A stretch of 44,379 nucleotides of DNA from an uncultured Blastocatellia bacterium. Lineage in GTDB: Bacteria > Acidobacteriota > Blastocatellia > Chloracidobacteriales > Chloracidobacteriaceae. Position 1 is the first letter of the stretch, and each line of letters begins with the position of its first letter. Below, piece by piece: positions 7,762 through 16,352 of the stretch. The position numbers were made by a program, and so were the translations under genes. The notes under the pieces were generated by a model. It searched no databases. It was not told the origin of the DNA and was given only the letters and a program-made list of their open reading frames with translations. Location: the NCBI GenBank assembly GCA_937934745.1, contig CALGZC010000012.1:1-44379 (forward strand), in the 5' to 3' direction.

Positions 7762-8967
7762 ATGGCAGTCAGGACATACCGATGGGTTTTGGCCCTTGTC
7801 ACCACCGGGTTTATGATCGGTGCTGCGGTCTTGTACAGCTCCCTTCCGGTCAACAGTGAACCCGCCACCGACCATCCCGCGCCGGTGTCGGCGCTGACCA
7901 CAACGACGTTAGAAGCTGCTGCCGGTGACTGCGGCCGGCTGACGCGGCAGGAACTTGCCTTGTCTTCCTCCCGTGAAGAAACCGTCTCGACACGGTATGT
8001 TCTGGAAGGTGTTACCGGTGAAGTCACATTGCCTGTGACGGGTGACAAAGCCTGCATCGGCGTCTTCGTGGCAGATCAAACGGCGAAGACCACCTTACTG
8101 GCACCGAACGGACTGCGCGTCCCGACAGAACTCATTCCCCGCGATATGGACCCGGGGACGACCTCGTTCCAACAGGACGGTGCCGCCGCCGGTAAAGTCG
8201 AGGCGACGCCACGCCATCTGCCAACCATACCCGGAATCTACCGCCTGCGCATTGAGGAAACCGCCGGTCAGGACCGACGTAACACACCGGCTGCCGCGCC
8301 GCGCACGACGGTGATCGTCAACGACAACAATGATCTAGTGCTGCACACTTGGTTGACCGACAACCTGGTGGATGTTCGGCAAACAACGGAGATTCACGCC
8401 CAGGTACGTGATGGTGAACAGCCTGTTGACAAAGTCACCGTGACGGCACGCATCTATCACGAAAACGGGACGCTTGTTCTCAGGCGTGAGATGACGCCCT
8501 TGGGTCAGGGTGACTTTGGTTTGAAGATCCGTCCACTACAACTTGGACGGTTCGGCAAAGTCGTCCTTGATGCCGAAGGCGTCACAGCCGGAGGACGACC
8601 GTTTAGACGCACCGGACTGCTTGAAATTGCCGGCGGGGTTGCCGGGTGTCGGTTGATGCGCGTTGTCGGTGAGCGGCTGACCGACAAAGCGTTGGAAATC
8701 GACCTTGAATATGTTGTCGTTCGCGCAGGGCGTTTCCATGCCCGTGCCAACTTGGTCACCGCCGAAGGTGAGCCGGTCGCCTGGGCGCAAGCCGCAGCAG
8801 AAGCGGCGCTTGGACGGCACTGCATCACGCTGCGCTTTGCCCGCCACCTCCTCACTCCCGGCAAACTTGTGCTGCGCGACATCGAACTCACCGATGTCAC
8901 AGAATTTCCAGGCGTCAAAAGTCCGACAAAAATTGGAACCTATGCCGTGGAGCAGGCGTTACTGTGA
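7762..8967 (+). CDS. Exported protein of unknown function, probably beta-sandwich
   Basis: 401 residues beginning with an N-terminal hydrophobic segment (WVLALVTTGFMIGAAVLYS) that can act as a signal or membrane anchor. The rest is beta-rich with alternating hydrophobic residues. The middle section (HTWLTDNLVDVRQTTEIHAQV, then VTVTARIYHENG) resembles immunoglobulin-like domains seen in extracellular proteins, but I recognise no named family or catalytic motif. The start is supported by AAGAGGAGA 8 bases upstream of the ATG. It sits 34 bases after the secreted lipase gene and is followed by a terminator, so the two form a unit. A role as an accessory or binding partner of the lipase is only an inference from position. 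Confidence 0.6.
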   Translation: MAVRTYRWVLALVTTGFMIGAAVLYSSLPVNSEPATDHPAPVSALTTTTLEAAAGDCGRLTRQELALSSSREETVSTRYVLEGVTGEVTLPVTGDKACIGVFVADQTAKTTLLAPNGLRVPTELIPRDMDPGTTSFQQDGAAAGKVEATPRHLPTIPGIYRLRIEETAGQDRRNTPAAAPRTTVIVNDNNDLVLHTWLTDNLVDVRQTTEIHAQVRDGEQPVDKVTVTARIYHENGTLVLRREMTPLGQGDFGLKIRPLQLGRFGKVVLDAEGVTAGGRPFRRTGLLEIAGGVAGCRLMRVVGERLTDKALEIDLEYVVVRAGRFHARANLVTAEGEPVAWAQAAAEAALGRHCITLRFARHLLTPGKLVLRDIELTDVTEFPGVKSPTKIGTYAVEQALL

Positions 8968-9004
8968 TGGGGATTCCTCCTGAAAAGCCGTTTTTTGCTT
9001 CTTG

Positions 9005-9038
9005 CGCGCCGTTCTCCGGCGCGTCTTTTTGCTTTTTT
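9005..9038 (+). terminator. Rho-independent terminator after 7762-8967
   Basis: A perfect GC-only stem, CGCGCCG (9005-9011) with CGGCGCG (9017-9023), and a 5-base loop are followed by TCTTTTTGCTTTTTT. It lies 37 bases after the stop codon and faces the convergent redoxin gene. Confidence 0.85.
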
Positions 9039-9113
9039 ACGGGCTTGGGGGGCATTGAGTTGAGAATCTTCTGAGATGTCTGATGCCGGGTCGGACACCA
9101 CTCGCAACCGAAT

Positions 9114-9148
9114 CTCCGGTGCACAGCTTGATGCGCTGCACACCGGAG
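9114..9148. other. Strong hairpin between convergent genes
   Basis: CTCCGGTG (9114-9121) pairs perfectly with CACCGGAG (9141-9148). Inside, CAGC pairs with GCTG across a CA/CA internal loop, leaving a 7-base apex. It lies 86 bases downstream of the redoxin stop on the minus strand and has no T run on either strand. It could stabilise or end the convergent transcripts, or belong to a small RNA. Confidence 0.4.
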
Positions 9149-9234
9149 AGGCCGGGCGCGTAAGGTCGGAAGCTAGGACCCGCTGCACACACGCGCGCCA
9201 AGCCCACATGTTCCAGCCTAGGAGTTTTGGTGCA

Positions 9235-10392
9235 CTAGCCGCTGCCCGGCTTCCGTCGGACGATGGCACACCCAATGGCCGGCCGGCACAGAGCCTGAAC
9301 CGGTTGTCCGTCCAGAACGGCATTCAATGCTTCGCGGAGAAGATGGGCCGTCACCCGCTCTGGGTGGTAGGTGTTGTCATCAATGCGCCCGTGGTACTGC
9401 AAGCGACCCTGAGCATCGACCAGGAAGCATTCCGTCATACAGGTGGCTCCCAAAGCGTCGGTTGCCGCCTGATGGGTATCCACAACTACCGGGAAAACAA
9501 ACGGTTTGGCTTTCTGGCGTGCGATGATTTCGGCAAGCGACTCATTCGCATTTGGATTGAAACCAATGAACACAACCTGCCGTGACGCATATTCGGTTGC
9601 CAGTGCATTGAGCCGGGCGCGGTACGCTTCAACGCAGGGACAGCGTGTTCCGACGGCAACCAACACCACCACTTGCCCCCGGTAATCACTCAGACGCACA
9701 GCCTTTCCGTCCAGCCCCATGAACGTCACATCGGGGACTTGCGCGCCAAGGGCAATGACAGACTCATCCCTGGAGACGCTATGTCCCAGGTGATCGAGAT
9801 CGTCGCCCAGCGCCCGTCCCGTAAAGACATCGTAGCCCCAGCCGGCTGCTGCCAAGACAACCCCGGCAAACAACTTCACGCCGGCGGATGCAGAGGCAGC
9901 CAGCGGTCGTCGCCAGGTGAAAGGCAGCATCTCGGGTGCAAGCGTGCGGGCCACCTCAAACGGCAGCGCCCCGAAAGCAAAGCACAGAAGCGTGAGCGCA
10001 GCCTGACGGACTTCCCACGTTGTCATCGCCAGGATCAGCGCCGCCATCAGCGACGGAGACACACGCACAACGGCAGTCAGAGTACTGCTTCCGTTGCCGG
10101 CAGCCGTTGACGACCGCCACCGAAGGCGTCCCCGCTGCACCAACCACCAAACAGACAACACCGCGAACAATGCTGCCGGGATAAACAGGACCTGCCGTCC
10201 AAGCCCGAATAGGAACGCGACCTCGATGACCCACACACCGAGCTGCCCGGCAAGAATGCCCAACACGCCGCACCAGACCACCCGGGCCAGCACTTGTCCG
10301 ACAAGCACTTTGTACGGCCACCGCCGGGTGCGCGGTGGCAACCACAAGCCGTCCAAAATACCGAGGATAAAGGCCAAAGTGAGAAAAAACAT
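9235..10392 (-). CDS. Membrane protein with C-terminal redoxin (thioredoxin-like) domain
   Basis: 385 residues. The N-terminal half holds several hydrophobic segments (about 2-18, 35-60, 67-86, 112-145 and 170-187). It is followed by a TlpA/AhpC-TSA-type thioredoxin fold starting near residue 215 (IALGAQVPDVTFMGLDGK, then LSDYRGQVVVLVAVGT). The active-site region is RCPC (C251 and C253), a CxC rather than the usual CxxC. The tail has C-terminal cysteines in CRPAIGCAI, a pattern seen in related redoxin proteins. It is probably a membrane-tethered thiol oxidoreductase or peroxiredoxin-like protein; which side of the membrane the redox domain faces cannot be settled from sequence alone. No clear ribosome site precedes the ATG. 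It is divergent from the FHA-PP2C gene. Confidence 0.72.
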   Translation of the reverse strand: MFFLTLAFILGILDGLWLPPRTRRWPYKVLVGQVLARVVWCGVLGILAGQLGVWVIEVAFLFGLGRQVLFIPAALFAVLSVWWLVQRGRLRWRSSTAAGNGSSTLTAVVRVSPSLMAALILAMTTWEVRQAALTLLCFAFGALPFEVARTLAPEMLPFTWRRPLAASASAGVKLFAGVVLAAAGWGYDVFTGRALGDDLDHLGHSVSRDESVIALGAQVPDVTFMGLDGKAVRLSDYRGQVVVLVAVGTRCPCVEAYRARLNALATEYASRQVVFIGFNPNANESLAEIIARQKAKPFVFPVVVDTHQAATDALGATCMTECFLVDAQGRLQYHGRIDDNTYHPERVTAHLLREALNAVLDGQPVQALCRPAIGCAIVRRKPGSG

Positions 10393-10543
10393 ACAGTTGG
10401 CATTGTGGTCTGACGGTGAATCAGATGCAAGACTTACCGCCCATCTGGGTGGGCAGTAGCCACCTGCCCTGCTTTTCGACTATGTTTCAGGCTCATTACC
10501 GGGGTGACAACTGTTGACGCAGGCTTCCGTTAGCTGCAATGCC

Positions 10544-12343
10544 ATGCACACCCTTATAATTCATCCGCACAATGCGCCACCGCGCCGGGTCTTGCTCGTC
10601 AAGCCGCGTTACACCCTTGGGCGCAGCGTCCGGGCAGACATTATCGTGGCCGACCCCTTTGCTTCACGCCTACACGCTGCCCTGCGCCAAGACGGCGGCG
10701 TCTATCTTTTGGAAGATCTCAACAACGCCAACGGGACATACTACCAGGGGCAACCCATCGCAGCGCCGATCCGCCTGCACCCTGGAGACCGTTTTCGGAT
10801 CGGTGAGACGGAGATTGAACTCACAGCCGAAGAACGTTTCGTGCCAACGGCCGTGCCGCCGGTGACGTACGTTCAAACACCATCGAAAACGGTGCCTGAG
10901 GCCCAGATTAGGCTTGGCAATATCCAGACGGCGGATGACATTGTGCACCGCGCTTTTGAACACAGTACAGGCAGCCTCCCGCCGATGTCGCCATTTGGCA
11001 TGGCGCCACCGGAGATGCAGCCAGCGCCTGCCTCTCGGACTGTCACCAGCGGATTGGAGGCAGTCGGTGAGACCAAGCTGGGGCATCACCGTCCTGATCT
11101 GCTGGCCCTGATCAGCAAAGTCGGCGTGACACTGCTTTCTAACGCCGGACTGGACGAGACGCTGCACGATATTATGGACCTTGTCTTTGAATCGCTTCCG
11201 GCGGAGCGTGGGTTTCTGCTGATGTACGACACTGCCTCGCACGAGCTGGTCTGCCGGGTGGCGCGCACGAAAACCGCGAACCTCCCTTTGAACGAAATCC
11301 TGGTGTGCCAGAGCATCACCGAGCACGTGCTGACCACAAAAATCGCCGGCCTCACTTCTGATGCACGTCATGACCCCCGCTTTACCGGCAGTGATTCAAT
11401 TCTACTCGGCGACATTCACTCGGTGATGTGCGTCCCGCTTATCTTCCGTCAGCAACTCTACGGCCTGATTTACGTGGAAAATCCCTACCAGCGCCGGTTC
11501 ACCCCGGATGATCTCGAAGTTCTGACCACTATTGCCGGCGTGGCGGCCATCAAAATTGAAAACACCCACCTACTTGAGGAGCAAATCAAGCGGCAGCGCC
11601 TGCAAACGGAAATTGCCCTGGCGGCCCGGATTCAGGCTTCTATGCTGCCCCAGACCGAGCCGACGGTGCCGGGATTTGACATTGCAGGGCTGTCGCGCCC
11701 GGCAGAGGATATCGGTGGAGATTACTACGACTTTGTCACAGTCAGGGAAGACCGGCTGGCGGTTGTTATCGGGGATGCGTCCGGCCACAACATAGCGTCC
11801 GGCCTCTTAATGGCGCTTGCGAAGGGGGCACTCTTCAACCAACTGGGCGTGGATTGCGCCCCACAGAGCGTCATGTACACGATGAATAAACTCATCTACG
11901 AGAACGGGACACGTCGCAACCTGATAACGTTTTGCTACGTTCTGCTGGACCTGGCGACAGGGGTAGCGACAGTCAGTAATGCTGGCCACCCATACCCACT
12001 GCTGTACTGCGCTGCAACGCAGACACTGGACAGCCTTGAACTCGAACACTACCCACTGGGTGTCCGTCCCACGCTGGAGCGACTTCCGGTTGTCATCCAC
12101 CATCTCAACCCGCAGGATGTTCTCGTACTGTACAGCGATGGTCTCCCCGAGCTGAGAAACGGCGCCGGGGAGTGTTTTGGCTACGACAGGCTGGAAGCCG
12201 TCATCCGCCAGTGCGCACATCTACCGGCCCGTGAAACCTGTGAAGCGATTGTTGAACAAGCGTTGGCTTTTGCCGCGGGCGCAATACCGGAAGACGATAT
12301 GACGGTAGTTGTCATCAAACGCCGGGCGTCCTGCACCCCATAG
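10544..12343 (+). CDS. FHA-GAF-PP2C (SpoIIE/RsbU-type) signalling phosphatase
   Basis: 599 residues. An N-terminal FHA domain (about 10-95) shows GRSVRADI, SRLHA and NANGTYY, the usual phosphothreonine-binding signature. A GAF domain follows at about 185-345 (LLSNAGLDETLHDIMDLVFE through VAAIKIENTHLL). A short helix then leads into a PP2C/SpoIIE phosphatase domain (about 365-595). That domain has IQASMLPQ, EDIGGDYYDF and GDASGHN with the metal-binding aspartates, SNAGHPYPLL and LYSDGLPE. Such proteins dephosphorylate serine or threonine on regulators, typically anti-anti-sigma factors, in response to ligands sensed by GAF. I chose the ATG at 10544 because the FHA domain begins close to it; a TTG at 10514 would add ten residues. 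No anti-sigma or STAS gene is adjacent. Confidence 0.88.
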   Translation: MHTLIIHPHNAPPRRVLLVKPRYTLGRSVRADIIVADPFASRLHAALRQDGGVYLLEDLNNANGTYYQGQPIAAPIRLHPGDRFRIGETEIELTAEERFVPTAVPPVTYVQTPSKTVPEAQIRLGNIQTADDIVHRAFEHSTGSLPPMSPFGMAPPEMQPAPASRTVTSGLEAVGETKLGHHRPDLLALISKVGVTLLSNAGLDETLHDIMDLVFESLPAERGFLLMYDTASHELVCRVARTKTANLPLNEILVCQSITEHVLTTKIAGLTSDARHDPRFTGSDSILLGDIHSVMCVPLIFRQQLYGLIYVENPYQRRFTPDDLEVLTTIAGVAAIKIENTHLLEEQIKRQRLQTEIALAARIQASMLPQTEPTVPGFDIAGLSRPAEDIGGDYYDFVTVREDRLAVVIGDASGHNIASGLLMALAKGALFNQLGVDCAPQSVMYTMNKLIYENGTRRNLITFCYVLLDLATGVATVSNAGHPYPLLYCAATQTLDSLELEHYPLGVRPTLERLPVVIHHLNPQDVLVLYSDGLPELRNGAGECFGYDRLEAVIRQCAHLPARETCEAIVEQALAFAAGAIPEDDMTVVVIKRRASCTP

Positions 12344-12417
12344 AGGGCTCTGAGCAGGCTCTATTGCGTGCATCGGCCGGAAGATGATTTTACTTTTTTT
12401 TTGGAGAGGAAGTCTTC

Positions 12418-13170
12418 ATGCTGAGACGGAATCGGACGCTGTGCGCCAGAGTGGCGCTGGCTATCATTTGCTTACTCATCGGAGCCGGATTCCCGGACCA
12501 TTTCCTGGCAACGGAGGCTCGCGCAGAGGCAGTCGTCTCCGCACAAAAGCGGCGGATGTCCGATAGTCGCCGCGCACGTGACCGACGTGCGCAGCGCGGG
12601 CGTTTCCGCAGCAGCCGTGGACAGACAGTGCGGCGGCGGCGCGCCGCAGCAGCACGTCGCCGCGGGGGACGCGCCACGGCGTATGGGCGTCGTGAGCGAA
12701 TGCGGAGGGCGCGTGGCCGCAACTATCGCGGGCGCAGCTATCGTTCCCGGCGGGGGTATGCCGTGCGGGGAAGCAGGGCGCGTGGCTACCGCATGCGCGG
12801 CCGGCGCGGACGCCACATGCGGCGCAACATCCCGGCAGCATATGCATCCCGCGCGCCACAGAGCGCGCCGTATCGTCCACCACGTAGTTTGGTGATTCCC
12901 GAAGCACGCACGCGCGAGATTCAGGAAAAACTCAAGGAGGCCGGTTTTTACGACGGTGAGATTACGGGCCAGTACGACGAACGCACCCGGGAAGCTATGC
13001 GCAATTTCCAGCGCGCAAACGGTATGAAGGAAACCGGGACGCCAACAGCCCCGGCGCTACTCCGGTTGGGCCTGACCAAACACACCTCGGAAGCCGGTGA
13101 CACCTCCGCGCCACCGGTTCAGTTACCACCTTCTTCGCCGACAACCGATATGCCACCGCCGCTCTGGTAG
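12418..13170 (+). CDS. Exported arginine-rich protein with peptidoglycan-binding domain
   Basis: 250 residues with three parts. An N-terminal signal peptide (hydrophobic VALAIICLLIGAGF) ends near residue 37. A low-complexity stretch at about 45-136 holds roughly 40 arginines and no lysine, with many RG and RS/RY steps. A C-terminal PG_binding_1 fold at about 163-220 follows (IQEKLKEAGFYDGEITG, then REAMRNFQRANG). The tail is proline-rich. The ribosome site GGAGAGGAAG lies 6 bases before the ATG. The protein should sit in the periplasm attached to the wall. The arginine block could bind anionic polymers such as DNA, LPS, teichoic-like polymers or polyphosphate, but this is inference. It follows the PP2C gene by 74 bases. 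Confidence 0.75.
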   Translation: MLRRNRTLCARVALAIICLLIGAGFPDHFLATEARAEAVVSAQKRRMSDSRRARDRRAQRGRFRSSRGQTVRRRRAAAARRRGGRATAYGRRERMRRARGRNYRGRSYRSRRGYAVRGSRARGYRMRGRRGRHMRRNIPAAYASRAPQSAPYRPPRSLVIPEARTREIQEKLKEAGFYDGEITGQYDERTREAMRNFQRANGMKETGTPTAPALLRLGLTKHTSEAGDTSAPPVQLPPSSPTTDMPPPLW

Positions 13171-13267
13171 AAGCAGCGTACTACGGCTTGGCTTGGCCGG
13201 CTGGGGCATACCACCTGGCGCTACCCCGTAGCGGCCGCATTAGGCTGCCGAAAACGGCAATCGCGGC

Positions 13268-14200
13268 CTACCGGTCGAGGAGGTAAGTCGTTTCCCTTTC
13301 CTGCGCCTCCTCGGCCATAGGCGACGACTCACCGGGCAGCGCACCTACTTCTGACAACGCTGCCAGCTGACGCTCAAGCTCTAGAATTGCCAGGCGGCGA
13401 TTGAACACCGCACCGACCAGAAAGACAAAGGCAATGATGTACATCCAGACGAGGAGAACGATGACGGCGCCGATACTGCCGTAAATCCGCCCATAGGCGC
13501 TGAAGTTGGAGACGTACACTCCGAAACCAAGCGTCGCCAAGCCCCACAGCGTCGTTGCAAACAGCGCGCCTGGCACGATGTGCCGCCAGCGCGGCGGACG
13601 ACTGGGCGCAAGGCGATACAGCAGCATTTGAATCAGAAAGACGCTGAGGACGATCAAGACCCATCGCGCCGCCGCCCAGACGTAGCCAAACTTTATGGCA
13701 TTCCCGCTCAGACGCACGATGAGCTGTTCGAGGTGTGTGCCAACGACGCCGGCAACCGAGGCCAGCACCAGCGGCAACCCGACCACCAACACCAGCTCCA
13801 GACACAAAAGCTGTTCACGCCAAAATGATCGGCGGGGCGAAATGTTGTAAATCCGGTCCAGCGCCCGCGACAGGGTGGCAATCAATCCGACGGCCGGCAG
13901 AAGCGTGGCAAAAAATGACACCAGCGCTACTTGCCCGGGCCGCCCCTGCATCAGTTGTTGTAAGTAGGTCTCGACGACATGGAACGTTCCCGGCGGCATA
14001 ATCTGCCGCAAACTTTCCAGAATCAGCTTGATCTGTTCGTTGCCTAGCGCCGCAAAAGCAGACACAAAGAATAACAGCAACGGAAAGAACGTCAGGACAA
14101 AAGAATAGGCGGCTTCCTTGGCGAACCCAACGCAGTCATACTCGATGGTGTCTAACACAGTTCTCCAAAGCAGCCGAGAGAGGCGTGGAAACCAACCCAT
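13268..14200 (-). CDS. YihY/BrkB family inner-membrane protein
   Basis: 310 residues with about six hydrophobic segments. The family pattern is clear: FAKEAAYSFVLTFFPLLLFF near the N terminus, YNISPRRSFWREQLL in the middle, and NFSAYGRIYGSIGAVIVLLVWMY near the end. Members are integral membrane proteins of unsettled function; the older name 'ribonuclease BN' is a misassignment. The last 45 residues are a charged cytoplasmic tail. It follows glgC on the same strand with 29 bases between them and is probably the last gene of that unit. Confidence 0.88.
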   Translation of the reverse strand: MGWFPRLSRLLWRTVLDTIEYDCVGFAKEAAYSFVLTFFPLLLFFVSAFAALGNEQIKLILESLRQIMPPGTFHVVETYLQQLMQGRPGQVALVSFFATLLPAVGLIATLSRALDRIYNISPRRSFWREQLLCLELVLVVGLPLVLASVAGVVGTHLEQLIVRLSGNAIKFGYVWAAARWVLIVLSVFLIQMLLYRLAPSRPPRWRHIVPGALFATTLWGLATLGFGVYVSNFSAYGRIYGSIGAVIVLLVWMYIIAFVFLVGAVFNRRLAILELERQLAALSEVGALPGESSPMAEEAQERETTYLLDR

Positions 14201-14229
14201 GGCGGCACGTTCCCTTCGTGTCCGTCCGT

Positions 14230-15519
14230 TTAGATCGTGGTGTTATCTGGAATCACAGCCTCTTTGGGGATGATGATGATACCGTCACGAATGAAATAAT
14301 TCGGCCCATCGGCTTCCTGAATACCGGCCTCGTTCAACAATCGCACGTTGTTGCCGATCCGAACCCCTTTGTCCAGAATGGCATTCCGAATGGTACAAAA
14401 CTTACCGACACCTATATCCGGCCGCCCGGCGGCGCGGTTTTCCTCCAGATCATCAAGGGTCTCGTAGTCATCAGCACCCATCATCAATACTTGGTCAAAA
14501 TGTGTCCCACTCTCGATCCGGCTTCGGATGCCAACAATCGAGCGGCGAATGGTAGCTTCATTGATGATACAGCCTTCATTGACAATAGAGTTGATGATCT
14601 GAGCGTTACGCACCTTCGTACCCGGCAAAAAGCGCGGTCGGGTATAAATCGGTGCTTCCATGTCAAAGAAGTTGAAGCGTGGCAAAACATGGGTCAATTC
14701 CATGTTGGCCCGAAAAAAAGCGCTGATTGTGCCAATGTCTTCCCAGTAGCCGTTGAAAAGGTAGGCACCGACCTGATGGGTCTGGATGGCGTACGGAATG
14801 ACTTCCTTGCCGAAGTCCACCCAGTTTGTGTCCTGGAGAAGTGACTCCAGCACGCTCATGCGGAACACATAAATCCCCATCGAGGCCAAGTACGGCCGCT
14901 TGGCAGCTTCTTCCCCAGAGAGGCCGAACCGCGTTGTATCAACCCGCATGCTTTCAAGCGCGGCACCGGTTGGCTTTTCCTGAAACTCCACCACGCGCCC
15001 GTCTTCGTCCACCTTGAGCAAACCGAACTCCGAGGCATTTTCCGCCGGGATGGCCGTGACAGAAACCGTAACGTCATTATCGAACGAGTTGTGGTAAGCA
15101 ATAAACTTGGCATAGTCCATGCGATACAGATGATCGCCCGACAAAATGAGGATTGTTGTTGCATGGGTGCTTTTCAAATGGCGGAAGTTTTGCCGGACGG
15201 CATCTGCCGTTCCCTGGAACCAATCGGGGTTGTCAGGGGTTTGTTCGGCAGCAAGGATTTCCACAAAACCGTTGGCGAACTGACTAAACCGGTACGTCCG
15301 TGCAATGTGCCGATTCAGCGATGCCGAATTAAACTGCGTCAGCACCAGAATCCGCGAAATGCCGGAGTTGATACAGTTGCTCACAGGGATGTCAATCAAA
15401 CGGTACTTTCCCCCGAGGGGCACGGCCGGCTTCGAGCGATCTCGCGTCAGGGGATACAACCGCGTTCCTTTACCGCCGCCAAGAATGACGGCTAGGACTT
15501 TATCCATTGCGCCAACCAT
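14230..15519 (-). CDS. glgC: Glucose-1-phosphate adenylyltransferase
   Basis: 429 residues, the usual length. The N-terminal nucleotidyltransferase motif is [16 protein letters not shown]. It is followed by [19 protein letters not shown] (substrate and activator region), GTADAVRQN and [11 protein letters not shown] (metal-binding Asp). The C-terminal third is the left-handed beta-helix that carries allosteric control. The enzyme makes ADP-glucose from ATP and glucose-1-phosphate, the first committed step of bacterial glycogen synthesis. The ATG at 15519 has TTAGGAG upstream at good spacing; a second ATG four codons later is possible. No glgA, glgB or glgP gene is nearby. A small coiled-coil gene precedes it by 57 bases and a yihY-like gene follows. 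Confidence 0.95.
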   Translation of the reverse strand: MVGAMDKVLAVILGGGKGTRLYPLTRDRSKPAVPLGGKYRLIDIPVSNCINSGISRILVLTQFNSASLNRHIARTYRFSQFANGFVEILAAEQTPDNPDWFQGTADAVRQNFRHLKSTHATTILILSGDHLYRMDYAKFIAYHNSFDNDVTVSVTAIPAENASEFGLLKVDEDGRVVEFQEKPTGAALESMRVDTTRFGLSGEEAAKRPYLASMGIYVFRMSVLESLLQDTNWVDFGKEVIPYAIQTHQVGAYLFNGYWEDIGTISAFFRANMELTHVLPRFNFFDMEAPIYTRPRFLPGTKVRNAQIINSIVNEGCIINEATIRRSIVGIRSRIESGTHFDQVLMMGADDYETLDDLEENRAAGRPDIGVGKFCTIRNAILDKGVRIGNNVRLLNEAGIQEADGPNYFIRDGIIIIPKEAVIPDNTTI

Positions 15520-15576
15520 TGCAGTGCTCCTAAAGTGTGGTAGGTCTGGTTATCGGTCTTGCCCAAGGAGCAAAGT

Positions 15577-15978
15577 TCAATCCTGTGTTTTCGGCAAACG
15601 CGGTCGCGGAATGACAAACAGCCGCCGATGGCGATGAGTCCACGAGCGGCGACTGCGTCCGGTGGTCGGCGGAGCGCCACGCCGCAACTGCATCACTTCG
15701 GTCGTCAACCGCTCGATTTGCGCACGCATATACCGCTGCTCGGCTTCGATCTTTTCCATCACATCAATGGCGCGGGACTGCACGGCGATCAGTCGGCCGA
15801 GAGTTTGCTGGAGAGTCTGAGCCAGCCGCGTGCCGGCTTCTGTCAACAGCCGATCAATACATTCGGCCAGATGCCGTTCAAATCGCTGTCGGGCATCGCC
15901 CTCAGGGCGAGGGGTAGCGTCCACCGTCGCAGCACCTGGCGCACTCGGCCCGGCATTGGAGAACATTTCCTTGGACAT
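15577..15978 (-). CDS. Small coiled-coil protein with basic tail, unknown function
   Basis: 133 residues from the ATG at 15978. The first 30 residues are Ala/Pro-rich. Residues about 32-95 form an amphipathic helical region (RFERHLAECIDRLLTEAG, ETLQ-type repeats, then IDVMEKIEAEQRYMRAQIE) likely to be a coiled coil. The last 35 residues are strongly basic (SRRSWTHRHRRLF). Phasin-like or nucleoid-associated roles are possible but no family is recognised. The ribosome site is weak, and an in-frame ATG at 15966 is an alternative. It lies 57 bases upstream of glgC on the same strand, so co-expression with glycogen synthesis is likely. Confidence 0.5.
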   Translation of the reverse strand: MSKEMFSNAGPSAPGAATVDATPRPEGDARQRFERHLAECIDRLLTEAGTRLAQTLQQTLGRLIAVQSRAIDVMEKIEAEQRYMRAQIERLTTEVMQLRRGAPPTTGRSRRSWTHRHRRLFVIPRPRLPKTQD

Positions 15979-16352
15979 TCGACTTAGAAAGCTTGTTTCA
16001 GATTCATGCCTGATCCGCCACCGCCGGCGGGCAGAGCATGCTAACACTGTTTTATCAGGTGTGACCAAGGCCGAATGCATAGCTTTGTCGTGTACACTCA
16101 CCCTACCGGCGATCCGGCTTCCTTGGGGATTGGCCGGAGGACCACTGATGTTCACCACATACTGGTCTTCAACATGCTAGGCATGTCAACGCGGTCAAGG
16201 CCGCCTGGTGGGAGGCACCCGCCAAGCTATCCGGCGGCACATCTGCCCCTGCACCGCCAACGACCCACTTGTACGTAGTCCTAAGTATGGGTGGCACGTT
16301 ACAAGCACTTACTTTATTTTTTTATTTCCTTAGTTAGCTCTAGGTGATGTCA
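15979..16352. other. Divergent intergenic region with a palindrome
   Basis: This 374-base region separates the minus-strand coiled-coil/glgC unit from the plus-strand M61 gene. It holds ACATGCTAGGCATGT (16172-16186), a 6-bp inverted repeat around a TAG centre that looks like an operator. An AT-rich run with seven consecutive T residues lies near 16314-16330, just before the M61 gene. On the minus strand TTGACA overlaps one arm of the palindrome. No matching -10 box could be assigned, and no gene is supported. Confidence 0.4.

Noticed and set aside
9060-9234. Small SRP RNA or cobalamin riboswitch in the spacer
   Set aside because: The conserved SRP loop and the B12 box are both absent.
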